Below are positions 17,807 to 25,030 of a stretch of 27,879 nucleotides of DNA, in pieces. Each line of letters starts with the position of its first letter. Within the stretch, counting starts at the first letter, position 1. A model generated the notes under the pieces. The model saw only the letters and a program-made list of their open reading frames with translations. It was not told where the DNA came from and did not search any database. A program made the position numbers and the translations under genes. The stretch lies in contig DDQW01000096.1 in NCBI GenBank assembly GCA_002342805.1, positions 84,122-112,000 of the forward strand, read 5' to 3'. This DNA is from Clostridiales bacterium UBA2432 (GTDB lineage: Bacteria > Bacillota > Clostridia > Lachnospirales > Vallitaleaceae).

Positions 17807-18727
17807 ATGGCAATACCAAAATATCATGAATTTATGAAACCCGTATTGGAACTATTGAAAGATAATCAAGTCCATAAGCGTGTGGACATGTATAAGGTTT
17901 TAGCAATACAGTTTCAATTAACTGAGGAAGAACTTGAAGAGTGGCTGCCAAGTGGTAAACAATTGGTCTATAAAAACAGAATAGGCTGGGCACTGACTTA
18001 TCTGAAAAAAGCTAAGGTGATTGAATCACCTGCCAGAGCCAGTTTTAGAATTACTGAACTTGGACATAAAGTACTGACTGAAAATCCAGAGGTTGTGGAT
18101 CAAAATTATCTCAAGAAGTTTGAAGGTTTTCAAGATTTTATAAACAGTACTTCGGACAATACACTTCTTGATAATGATATTTCTGATATTGGTAGTGACG
18201 AGTCGCCTCAAGATTTGCTGGATAGAGCTTATAAGACAATTTCTAATACTTTGGCAGATGATCTATTAACAGAAGTTATGAACCAATCACCGGATTTTTT
18301 TGAAAAACTAGTAGTGGATTTGTTGGTTTCTATGGGCTATGGTGGCAGTAAGTTTGAAAATAGCCAAGTTCTTGGAAAATCTGGTGATAAAGGTATTGAT
18401 GGCGTCATTAAAGAAGATAAATTGGGTTTTGACAAGATTTATATTCAAGCGAAGCGTTGGGATACTGAAAAGACAGTTGGAAGACCTGAACTGCAAAAGT
18501 TTGTTGGTGCACTAACCGGACAAGGTGCATCAAAAGGTGCTTTTATAACAACAGCAAGTTTTACGAAAGAAGCTAAAGAATATGTAAGCAAGCAACATGC
18601 TTGTAAAATTGTCTTAATTGATGGCAAATCTTTAGCCGCACTTATGGTTGAACACGATCTTGGTGTTTCAGTAGAAAATACCTATTTAATTAAAAAAATT
18701 GACACAGATTATTTTAACGGAGAATAA
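17807..18727 (+). CDS. mrr: Mrr-family restriction endonuclease
   Basis: Mrr proteins are type IV restriction enzymes that cleave modified DNA. The 306-residue protein has the usual two parts: an N-terminal winged-helix Mrr_N domain (about residues 5-95) and a C-terminal Mrr_cat nuclease domain (about 155-290). The PD-(D/E)XK variant active site is visible as D198 (GIDGV) and Q214-A-K216 (IQAKRW). The downstream GAFITTASFTKEA segment is a family hallmark. Its ribosome binding site is AGGAGG. It is the last gene before a strong terminator. An Mrr sharing an operon with an N6-adenine methyltransferase must tolerate that host methylation. Confidence 0.92.
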   Translation: MAIPKYHEFMKPVLELLKDNQVHKRVDMYKVLAIQFQLTEEELEEWLPSGKQLVYKNRIGWALTYLKKAKVIESPARASFRITELGHKVLTENPEVVDQNYLKKFEGFQDFINSTSDNTLLDNDISDIGSDESPQDLLDRAYKTISNTLADDLLTEVMNQSPDFFEKLVVDLLVSMGYGGSKFENSQVLGKSGDKGIDGVIKEDKLGFDKIYIQAKRWDTEKTVGRPELQKFVGALTGQGASKGAFITTASFTKEAKEYVSKQHACKIVLIDGKSLAALMVEHDLGVSVENTYLIKKIDTDYFNGE

Positions 18728-18745
18728 AACAAAATAATTTCGGCA

Positions 18746-18786
18746 CCCCCTATCTATTTTCGGCTTATAGATAGGGGGATTTTTTT
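18746..18786 (+). terminator. strong intrinsic terminator of the defence operon
   Basis: A perfect 12-bp stem (CCCCCTATCTAT 18746-18757 with ATAGATAGGGGG 18767-18778) around the loop TTTCGGCTT runs into seven T residues (18780-18786). It is also the first and best-paired of four related hairpin repeats. Confidence 0.85.
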
Positions 18787-18962
18787 GTATTTTTTTTAGT
18801 ACACCCCCTATGATTTTTCGGCTTAATAGTGAGGGGAAAAATAATCTTGAAAAAAATTCGCCCACCCCTCGTGTTTTTTCGGCTAATAAGTGAGGGGCAA
18901 AAATTAAAATGCAAAAATGAATAGACCAGACCCCTCGAAAAATCGGCTTATAAGTAGAGGGG
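18746..18962. repeat. four degenerate hairpin repeats with a TCGGCT core
   Basis: Four units share the layout CCCCT, then a T-rich or A-rich stretch, TCGGCT, a TAATAAGT-like stretch and AGGGG followed mostly by A residues. The TCGGCT cores lie at 18760, 18818, 18879 and 18943, spaced 58, 61 and 64 bases. In every unit the C-rich and G-rich ends can pair; only unit 1 has a perfect long stem. The last unit ends just before the ribosome binding site of the RepA-like ATPase gene. They could be origin iterons, protein-binding RNA hairpins controlling that gene, or tandem attenuators. Confidence 0.8.
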
Positions 18963-18979
18963 CAAAAAGGAGGTAAACG

Positions 18980-19936
18980 ATGGAGCATGAAAATGAACTA
19001 AAACTCATCAACATGAGTGATGTTGAGGTAACAGAAGTGAAATGGTTATGGAAGCCCTATATTCCCATAGGAAAAATCACCATTATTCAAGGTGATCCAG
19101 GGGAGGGTAAGACGACCATGATTTTGGCAATTGCATCAGCACTGACGACAGGTGCCATATTGCCTTTAAGTGAGGAGGCGCTAGAATGTAGCAATGTTAT
19201 TTATCAAACAGCAGAAGATGGCTTAAGTGACACCATTAAGCCAAGATTATTGGCAGCAGGTGCTGATTGCACCAAAGTAATCGTTATTGATGAAAGTCAT
19301 AAGGAGCTGACTTTATCAGACAAGAGGATTGAAGAAGCCATTATAGAGACAAATTCGCAGCTACTTATAATTGATCCCCTACAGGCTTATTTAGGTTCTG
19401 GTGTAGATATGCATAGGGCAAATGAAATCAGACCCATTTTCAAAAATCTTTCTAGTGTTGCAGAGAGGACAGGCTGTGCCATTGTGATTATTGGTCATAT
19501 GAACAAGGCTGGTGGTACCAAAGGGCTTTACCGTGGGCTGGGTTCTATTGATATTACAGCTGCCGCTAGAAGTGTTCTCTTAGTAGGGCGTGTAAGAGCA
19601 GACCCAACAATTCGTGTAATGGCTCAGATCAAATCAAGCTTAGCACCTGAAGGTAAGAAGATTGCTTTTAAGCTAGATGAAGAAAATGACTTTGCGTGGA
19701 TAGGAGAATATGACATTGATCTGGATGAATTGCTTGGTGGTAGTTCAACGGAAAGTGTTCTAAAGCGAGCAGAAAAGCTAATTAAAGAAGTTCTTGATGA
19801 TGGTGCTAAAGCCAGTGATTATGTTGTAGAAAGGGCAAAAGAGAAGCAGATATCTCAAAGAACGCTGAAAACAGCTAAAAAGAATCTTGAAGTGAAATCT
19901 ATTAAAACAAAGGAAGGTTGGAAATGGCAGTTATAA
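18980..19936 (+). CDS. RepA-like AAA_25 (RecA-fold) ATPase of a mobile element
   Basis: The 318-residue protein matches the AAA_25 group related to the RSF1010 RepA hexameric helicase and is common in integrated elements of Clostridia. Walker A GDPGEGKTT is at residues 38-46, Walker B LLIIDPL lies near 127-133, and IIGHMNKAGG followed by GLGSIDITAAARS gives the family's sensor region. The C-terminal ~70 residues form a small helix-rich module, possibly a winged helix. The start has AAGGAGG at six bases. It would drive replication or unwinding of the excised element. The hairpin repeats just upstream could be its binding sites or its leader. Confidence 0.88.
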   Translation: MEHENELKLINMSDVEVTEVKWLWKPYIPIGKITIIQGDPGEGKTTMILAIASALTTGAILPLSEEALECSNVIYQTAEDGLSDTIKPRLLAAGADCTKVIVIDESHKELTLSDKRIEEAIIETNSQLLIIDPLQAYLGSGVDMHRANEIRPIFKNLSSVAERTGCAIVIIGHMNKAGGTKGLYRGLGSIDITAAARSVLLVGRVRADPTIRVMAQIKSSLAPEGKKIAFKLDEENDFAWIGEYDIDLDELLGGSSTESVLKRAEKLIKEVLDDGAKASDYVVERAKEKQISQRTLKTAKKNLEVKSIKTKEGWKWQL

Positions 19937-19940
19937 AATT

Positions 19941-19988
19941 AAGGGTGCAAGAGGGCAATGCTTATAACCTTTGCACGCTTGCACCCTT
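19941..19988. repeat. 11-bp perfect inverted repeat before the coiled-coil/HTH gene
   Basis: AAGGGTGCAAG (19941-19951) and CTTGCACCCTT (19978-19988) are perfect complements across 26 bases. TTGCAC also occurs twice in tandem in the right half (19971 and 19979). The repeat fills the gap between the ATPase and the next gene, so it may be an operator or RNA hairpin. Confidence 0.65.
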
Positions 19989-20005
19989 GAAAGGCTGGTG
20001 AAGAA

Positions 20006-20365
20006 ATGCTAGGCAAATTATTTGGTGTAGAAGAAGTAAAAGCAGAATTGCAAAAAGCAAAGGAGGAGATTCAAGTACTTGAACACAACAAGCTTCAAAA
20101 TAAGGAAAAGTCCATCAAACAACTTGAAGATGCTGTGAGGATATTGGAAGAGAATATTACATCATTGCTTGATGAAAATGACCAATTAAAGGCACGTCCA
20201 GATCATTTTGGACGAAAATCAAGAGCATCTGGTGAACATATGCGACTTCTTAAAATGTATCTGTATAATCAATTATCCTATCAGGAAATTGCAGATAAAA
20301 TGACGGAATGTACCGGTGAGAAGTGGTCCAAAAGCACGGTTCACTATTTGCTGAAGAAGTCTTAA
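20006..20365 (+). CDS. coiled-coil protein with C-terminal helix-turn-helix
   Basis: This 119-residue protein has an N-terminal half (about residues 8-68) of nearly continuous coiled coil. The C-terminal 45 residues form a resolvase-like HTH (LSYQEIADKMTECTGEKWSKSTVHYLLKK). Such proteins are often found after RepA-like ATPases in clostridial integrated elements. Dimerisation through the coil and DNA binding through the HTH are inferred, pointing to regulation, replication or partition of the element. It lacks a resolvase catalytic domain. The ribosome binding site is weak (GGCTGGTGAAG). Confidence 0.7.
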   Translation: MLGKLFGVEEVKAELQKAKEEIQVLEHNKLQNKEKSIKQLEDAVRILEENITSLLDENDQLKARPDHFGRKSRASGEHMRLLKMYLYNQLSYQEIADKMTECTGEKWSKSTVHYLLKKS

Positions 20366-20366
20366 T

Positions 20367-20515
20367 AGCTTTATCTTCAATATCCAAGAATAAATACGAT
20401 AGCGTCCAGTTAGTTACTGGACAGAAGGATAAAGCTGAGGATTTATTTACCCTGTTTTAACAGGGGCAAGCTTCCACTTTGTACAGCCAAAGTGTTTAAA
20501 AGTGGGCAAGCCCAC
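20367..20515. other. inverted-repeat cluster upstream of mobC, candidate oriT
   Basis: Five inverted repeats lie within 150 bp. The largest pairs AGCTTTATCTTC (20367-20378) with GAAGGATAAAGCT (20424-20436), one base bulged. Inside it GTCCAGT (20404-20410) pairs with ACTGGAC (20416-20422). Then come CCCTGTT/AACAGGG (20450-20465), CACTTT/AAAGTG (20475-20494) and GTGGGC/GCCCAC (20502-20515). GGGCAAGC occurs twice, 40 bp apart (20464 and 20504). The position just ahead of a MobC-like gene fits a transfer origin, but no nick consensus could be assigned. Attenuation of mobC is the alternative. Confidence 0.5.
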
Positions 20516-20537
20516 ACCCATTTGCAGGAGGAACATT

Positions 20538-20837
20538 ATGAGACAGCGAAACAAGCAAATCAATATACGCGTAACTGAAAAAGATAGAACAAAAATTATA
20601 AAGTTAGCAGCTAAGAGTAGATGTAAATCATTAACAGATTATATCCTAGAGAAGGCTTTAAATAAAGAAATAATCCAGTATGATTTGCATGAAATAAATG
20701 CAAGGCTATCAAAGATTGGAAGTGAGTTAAATCATTTGGTGGTGTTATGTCATCAAGAGAAAATTAAATTGGTGAATCTGACAAAATACACCAAAGAACT
20801 AGAAGAGCCGCAGGAGGTTCTTAAGAATATAAAATAA
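20538..20837 (+). CDS. mobC: MobC-like relaxosome accessory protein
   Basis: The 99-residue protein resembles MobC/relaxosome proteins of mobilizable elements. It has an N-terminal ribbon-helix-helix-type DNA-binding segment (INIRVTEKDRTKIIKLAAKS), followed by helices ending in INARLSKIGSELNHLV, the characteristic family stretch. Such proteins help the relaxase open oriT. The ATG at 20538 is chosen because AGGAGG sits just upstream; a longer frame from GTG 20502 would run through a hairpin and the ribosome binding site. A relaxase normally follows, but none is present in this window. Confidence 0.75.
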   Translation: MRQRNKQINIRVTEKDRTKIIKLAAKSRCKSLTDYILEKALNKEIIQYDLHEINARLSKIGSELNHLVVLCHQEKIKLVNLTKYTKELEEPQEVLKNIK

Positions 20838-20867
20838 TATGAAAAGTAGATCAAGCAGGAGGGTCAG

Positions 20868-21014
20868 ATGGAAAACTTAATGAAGTTTACAATACAGTTA
20901 GCCATGCTTTCCAGCCTGCTTGATGAAAAGATGATTTCAGAAAAAGAATTCATCAAGATCAAAGCTGAGTTGGAAAGAAAATACAAAACAAAACGAGGTT
21001 TAAGTGGCACTTAA
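20868..21014 (+). CDS. SHOCT-like small protein
   Basis: A 48-residue frame with an excellent AGGAGGG ribosome binding site. The segment LAMLSSLLDEKMISEKEFIKIKAEL (residues 11-35) has the short two-helix pattern of SHOCT domains, and similar small proteins precede recombinase genes in many clostridial elements. It lies 30 bp after mobC. Function is unknown; SHOCT domains are thought to mediate oligomerisation. Confidence 0.65.
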   Translation: MENLMKFTIQLAMLSSLLDEKMISEKEFIKIKAELERKYKTKRGLSGT

Positions 21015-21057
21015 TTATATACTGTGATAAAATTAAAATGATAATTAGGAACATAGA

Positions 21058-21098
21058 TGAACTATTCGGATTTACCGAATAGTTCACTTTAAAAAGTG
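21058..21098. promoter_or_regulatory. 12-bp perfect hairpin plus second short hairpin before the DUF1016 gene
   Basis: TGAACTATTCGG (21058-21069) and CCGAATAGTTCA (21075-21086) pair perfectly around ATTTA. CACTTT (21085-21090) and AAAGTG (21093-21098) form an overlapping second hairpin that abuts the ribosome binding site. There is no T tract, so an operator or translational control is likelier than termination. Confidence 0.6.
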
Positions 21099-21109
21099 AG
21101 GTGGATTCA

Positions 21110-22147
21110 ATGTCAAATGATCAAGAGTTAGTTGTTATGAATAGTCAGTTATATGACAGCATAAAAGATATCTTAGATATAGCCAAAAACAAAGTGACTA
21201 AAGCTGTAAATTTTGCGATGGTAGATGCCTATTGGAATATAGGAAGAATGATTGTTGAAGAAGAACAAAATGGTCAAGACAGGGCAGGATATGGAGAGCA
21301 GCTATTAAAAGAACTGTCTCAAAAGCTTACTAAAGAATTTGGAAGAGGATTATCAGTAACAAACCTGAAAAATATGAGACTATTTTATAATGCATTTCAA
21401 AAACGTCAGACACTGTCTGACGAATTGAGTTGGAGTCATTATTTGCTATTAACTAAAATTACTGAATTAGATAAACGTTCATTTTATTTTAAGGAAGCTA
21501 TAGAATCTAAATGGTCTGTAAGAGAGTTAGAGCGACAAATATCTTCGTTGTTATTTGAACGTTTAACACTTAGCAAAGACAAAGAAGGCGTTTTAACTAT
21601 AGCTAAAAAAGGGCATGAAATCGCTGAACCTAAAGATTTGGTTAAAGATCCGTATGTATTAGAATTCTTAAATTTAAAACAAAATGCAGCATTATATGAA
21701 AAAGACCTTGAAAGTGCATTAATTGAACATTTAGAAGAGTTTTTATTAGAATTAGGGAAAGGATTTTGTTTTGTATCTAGACAGCAAAGAATTACACTTG
21801 ATGGGGATCATTTTTATATCGATCTGGTTTTTTACAACAGAATTGCGAAATGTTTTGTTTTAATTGACCTAAAAGTCGGCAAATTAAGCTATCAAGACAT
21901 AGGGCAAATGCAGATGTACACCAATTATTATAAACGCACCCAAATGATGGAGGGAGAAAATGAACCTATAGGCATTCTATTGTGTTCAGATAAAAATGAT
22001 GCAGTTGTAAAATTCACTCTCCCAGAAGAAAACAATCAAATTTTTGCATCAAAATACAAGTTGTATTTACCAACAGAAGAAGAACTTAAATCAGAAATTA
22101 TGCGAGAACGAGACATGATAGAAGTAGAAAAAAAGATTAACGAATAA
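21110..22147 (+). CDS. DUF1016/YhcG-type PD-(D/E)XK nuclease-domain protein
   Basis: The 345-residue protein matches the YhcG/DUF1016 family. An N-terminal helical domain (about residues 1-160, with GYGEQLLKELSQKLTKEFGR and LSWSHYLLL typical of the family) is followed by a C-terminal PD-(D/E)XK-like domain. Candidate catalytic residues are the D in FYIDLVFYN and the D-x-K in LIDLKVGKL. Members often accompany type I restriction systems and mobile elements; their substrate is unsettled. The ATG at 21110 is preferred over a GTG at 21101 within the GAGGTGG ribosome binding site. It occupies the slot between mobC and the recombinase where a relaxase would be expected, suggesting cargo gain or replacement. 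Confidence 0.85.
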   Translation: MSNDQELVVMNSQLYDSIKDILDIAKNKVTKAVNFAMVDAYWNIGRMIVEEEQNGQDRAGYGEQLLKELSQKLTKEFGRGLSVTNLKNMRLFYNAFQKRQTLSDELSWSHYLLLTKITELDKRSFYFKEAIESKWSVRELERQISSLLFERLTLSKDKEGVLTIAKKGHEIAEPKDLVKDPYVLEFLNLKQNAALYEKDLESALIEHLEEFLLELGKGFCFVSRQQRITLDGDHFYIDLVFYNRIAKCFVLIDLKVGKLSYQDIGQMQMYTNYYKRTQMMEGENEPIGILLCSDKNDAVVKFTLPEENNQIFASKYKLYLPTEEELKSEIMRERDMIEVEKKINE

Positions 22148-22249
22148 ATGACAAATTACTTTTATGATGTAGAGGGTGACTTTGACCTATATTTGGATGC
22201 ACAAAAATTCTCCTCTGATTTAGATTTTGCAAAGGAAGTGATGAATTGA
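22148..22249 (+). CDS. possible 33-residue acidic peptide coupled to the recombinase
   Basis: An ATG directly after the stop of the DUF1016 gene opens a 33-codon frame rich in Asp and aromatic residues (FYDVEGDFDLYLDAQKF). Its TGA stop overlaps the TTG start of the serine recombinase (TTGA), a classic coupling arrangement. It has no clear ribosome binding site of its own and would rely on re-initiation. It may serve to couple recombinase translation rather than act as a peptide. Confidence 0.35.
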   Translation: MTNYFYDVEGDFDLYLDAQKFSSDLDFAKEVMN

Positions 22250-23976
22250 AAGAAGTAGAAGTCATAAAACCTAAAAAGAATAAGTTTGACCGTGCATCGG
22301 GCAAAGAACTTTCAAAAATAAGAGTTGCGCCTTACTGCAGAGTGAGTACAGATTCGGCTGAACAGATGGCAAGTTATGATTCTCAAGTGGCTTATTATGA
22401 GCAGAAAATCAAAGAAAACCCTAATTGGGAATTAGCAAAGATATATTCTGATGCCGGTATTAGTGGGACTAATATAGATAAACGTCTTGGCTTTCAAGAA
22501 ATGATTCGGGATGCTGTGGCTGGGGAGTTTGATCTAGTCATTACCAAGAGTATTTCTAGGTTTGGTAGAAATACAAAAGACGTGCTAGAATACACCAGAC
22601 TATTAAAAAAGCATAATGTTGCTGTATTATTTGAAAAAGAGAATATTAATACTTTCTCCATGCAAGGTGAAGTGGCCATGACTGTTTTAACTTCAATAGC
22701 CCAACAGGAAAGTGAAAGTATTTCAACCAATGTAAAAATGGGACTAAAGATGAAAATGAAACGTGGAGAACTCGTTGGTTTTCAAGGTTGTTTAGGCTAT
22801 GATTATGATAAAGAAAGCAAAGCACTTGTGATTAATGAAGAAGAAGCTCAGGTCGTTCGGTTTATATTTGATTCTTATAATCAAGGTAAGGGTGCCCGTC
22901 TTATTGGTAATGAACTTAAAGAAAAAGGATACAAGACCAAAAGAGGTAGTACCAACTGGCCTGATAGTACCATCAGGGGCATTTTGAAGAATGAAAAATA
23001 CATGGGTGATTTACTCCTAGGTAAGACCTTTACCGTTGATCCAATTACCAAGCGGCGCCTTGATAATATGGGTGAAGAAGAAAAGTATTACATCAAAGAT
23101 CATCATGAGCCCATTGTTAGCAAAGAAACCTTTGAAAAAGCTCAAGCCATAAGAAATAAACGTAATTGCAACATGGAAAAAGGGCGTTTGAAACGTTATA
23201 GCAGACAGTATACCTTTAGCAGTAAAATTGAGTGTGGTTTCTGTGAAACAACAGTAGGCAGAAGGGCATGGAACTCAGGCACCAAGAATAAAAAAGTGGT
23301 GTGGCACTGTATAAAATCCAGCAAACACGGCAAAAAGTATTGTCCTGATAGTAAAGGTATTCATGAAGCTGTTATTGAAGAAGCATTTGTAAAAATCTTT
23401 AATGAAATGTGCCAGCATAACAGAGAAATCATAGAAGAGTTTATTTCAGCCATTGAAAGTACTTTAAGTGAAAGTACCAGTAAGAAAGAACTTTCAGCTC
23501 TAAACAAAGAGCTTAGCCAAGTGGAAGATAAAATCAAGAAGCTTATTGATCTTCATATTGATGGCGCCATTGACCGAGAGAATTATGAAAACAAGTTTAT
23601 TGAACTCAATAAAGACAAAGAACGATTAATCAAAGAAACCAATGAACTTTCATTAACAGCCAGTGAAGAAAAAGAAATGAAAACCAGGCTAAAAAGCTTT
23701 AGAAAGTACTTTGATGCTAATAAGCCACTAAAAAACTTTGATGCTGATGTCTTTGAATCTATTGTCGAGAAGATTATACTAGGTGGCATTGATGATAAAG
23801 GTCAAAAGGACCCCCATCAATTGACTTTCGTATTTAAAACTGGTCCAAAATCCACAATTACTATGGGAAAAGATGATGATTCAGATAAAGAAAAAGGGTT
23901 TTTGAAGAAGGATGTAGAATCATATTCCCAATTATCACCCGACACACGTAGAAGCGATAATTCTGATGACGCGTAG
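22246..23976 (+). CDS. large serine recombinase (site-specific integrase)
   Basis: The 576-residue protein is a large serine recombinase that would integrate and excise the surrounding element. The resolvase-type catalytic domain (about residues 24-170) carries S34 in YCRVSTD and the conserved SISRFGRN segment. A recombinase domain follows, then a zinc ribbon with the CGFC pair and later HC and YC residues near 325-365, then a coiled coil (about 385-475). The start is TTG at 22246, with AAGGAAG in front; the alternative in-frame starts are weak. Recombinases of this kind usually lie at one end of their element. Attachment sites could not be matched by eye. Confidence 0.93.
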   Translation: MKEVEVIKPKKNKFDRASGKELSKIRVAPYCRVSTDSAEQMASYDSQVAYYEQKIKENPNWELAKIYSDAGISGTNIDKRLGFQEMIRDAVAGEFDLVITKSISRFGRNTKDVLEYTRLLKKHNVAVLFEKENINTFSMQGEVAMTVLTSIAQQESESISTNVKMGLKMKMKRGELVGFQGCLGYDYDKESKALVINEEEAQVVRFIFDSYNQGKGARLIGNELKEKGYKTKRGSTNWPDSTIRGILKNEKYMGDLLLGKTFTVDPITKRRLDNMGEEEKYYIKDHHEPIVSKETFEKAQAIRNKRNCNMEKGRLKRYSRQYTFSSKIECGFCETTVGRRAWNSGTKNKKVVWHCIKSSKHGKKYCPDSKGIHEAVIEEAFVKIFNEMCQHNREIIEEFISAIESTLSESTSKKELSALNKELSQVEDKIKKLIDLHIDGAIDRENYENKFIELNKDKERLIKETNELSLTASEEKEMKTRLKSFRKYFDANKPLKNFDADVFESIVEKIILGGIDDKGQKDPHQLTFVFKTGPKSTITMGKDDDSDKEKGFLKKDVESYSQLSPDTRRSDNSDDA

Positions 23977-24004
23977 TGGTTCTAGCGATAAATAGTAGAG
24001 TTTG

Positions 24005-24085
24005 ACCACAACATATAGTGGTTTTGGTCTGAATTTTGGGCAAAAAACAGACGAAAAAATGACCTTTTTTGACCCCTAAAAAAGG
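24005..24085. repeat. two hairpins downstream of the serine recombinase
   Basis: ACCAC (24005-24009) pairs with GTGGT (24018-24022), followed by a short T run that may terminate the recombinase transcript. CCTTTTTT (24063-24070) pairs with AAAAAAGG (24078-24085). The 23977-24168 stretch holds no convincing gene. As the end of the recombinase module it is a likely place for an att site, but no matching repeat was found. Confidence 0.4.
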
Positions 24086-24181
24086 GCTAAAATATAGATG
24101 ACATTGGTTAAAATCGAAAAAACCGATGGTTTTGCATTAGTTTTGATAACACAAATGAATATTTAAGTAATGAATAATTAT

Positions 24182-24237
24182 GAGGCAAAGTTTACTGGTC
24201 AATTAGAAGAGACCAATGAGCATTGCCTCTTTTTTTA
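24182..24237 (+). terminator. terminator or attenuator before the next element gene
   Basis: GAGGCAA (24182-24188) pairs with TTGCCTC (24223-24229) and runs into eight T residues. An inner TGGTC/GACCA stem (24196-24215) stacks inside. It covers the 5' part of a longer reading frame from 24170, so that start is rejected. It lies about 32 bases ahead of the chosen start at 24269. Confidence 0.75.
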
Positions 24238-24268
24238 TGTTCAAAATCCAGAAAGAGAGGGAAAAAAG

Positions 24269-24958
24269 ATGTCAAAGTATTTTATGAATGATTCAGAACT
24301 TCAAGAGCTAGAGCAGTTGATGATGTTGGTTCCAAATTTCTCACCAAGGGGTAGAGGAATAATTGTGGTACACGGATTTGGAAAGGTAGATGCACAAGAA
24401 AAAGAAGAAGAGGTCTTGCCAACCTTACCAGAGCAATTTAGATTTGATTTAGATATTGGATGTCTGAAAAGTAATGGTAGAGGTGCATCCTATGATCGAT
24501 TCATTTCAAGTTGCTTTCATGAGTGTAAGTCGCACCGGCTTCAAAGTCGTCTTGAGTATTTGATTAGAAACTGCGCAGGTGATTTTTTCATAAGCCAATC
24601 ACACAGAGGGAGATTCGGTTCTGTCTGTCGCCTACAAGAGATTCCAGTTGAAAATAGAAGTTCAATCCATCTGGCCGTTTTATTTCTATTGTCTGCTGAT
24701 GATAAACTCTGGTCTGCAGCTAAGGATCATGTTTATACTGATAGTTTTGATTTTAAGAAAATGAATTTAAGCGGCATCAACACTGATGGCTATGCCATCT
24801 ATCAAATGGCAAAGACCATCTATACGGCAAGAGAATATATCAGAATGGATGAAATCGCTGACAAGTTTTTAATAGGTGATCAGGCATTTAAAGCAATCAT
24901 TCATTCAATACTCATCGCCAAATACGGAGCGACAGCGCTCCAAGTAAAGTTCACTTAA
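24269..24958 (+). CDS. conserved mobile-element protein, function unknown
   Basis: The 229-residue protein begins MSKYFMNDSELQELEQLMM, an opening I associate with conserved hypothetical proteins of clostridial conjugative elements (possibly DUF6329-like; recalled, not verified). The N-terminal ~45 residues and a cysteine/histidine-containing middle (CFHECKSH) are notable, though no metal site is certain. The ATG at 24269 has GAGAGGG upstream, whereas the longer start at 24170 lies before a terminator hairpin. It is separated from the antirestriction gene by another terminator, so the two are probably separate transcripts. No enzymatic motif is recognised. Confidence 0.65.
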   Translation: MSKYFMNDSELQELEQLMMLVPNFSPRGRGIIVVHGFGKVDAQEKEEEVLPTLPEQFRFDLDIGCLKSNGRGASYDRFISSCFHECKSHRLQSRLEYLIRNCAGDFFISQSHRGRFGSVCRLQEIPVENRSSIHLAVLFLLSADDKLWSAAKDHVYTDSFDFKKMNLSGINTDGYAIYQMAKTIYTAREYIRMDEIADKFLIGDQAFKAIIHSILIAKYGATALQVKFT

Positions 24959-24959
24959 G

Positions 24960-24999
24960 CCACCTTCTACAAAATCAAAATGTAGGATGTGGTTTTTTT
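24960..24999 (+). terminator. intrinsic terminator between the element gene and ardA
   Basis: CCACCTTCTACA (24960-24971) pairs with TGTAGGATGTGG (24981-24992) with one mismatch and one G-T pair, then seven T residues. It lies upstream of the ribosome binding site at 25018 and rules out the longer ardA frame from 24989. Confidence 0.8.
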
Positions 25000-25030
25000 A
25001 TTGTCACAAAATGAAATGGAGGGATACGAA

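Noticed and set aside
18746..18962. CRISPR-like array (regularly spaced repeats)
   Set aside because: Only the pairing ends and a 6-base core are shared, units are degenerate, intervals are short and A/T-rich, and no cas gene is present.
18686..18988. 100-residue minus-strand frame over the hairpin repeats
   Set aside because: It runs across mrr's end, a strong terminator and the repeats; its composition follows the repeats and no ribosome binding site supports it.
7568..24168. att repeats bounding the serine-recombinase element
   Set aside because: Comparing the gap after rlmD with the region after the recombinase by eye gave no convincing shared core; the boundary remains undefined.
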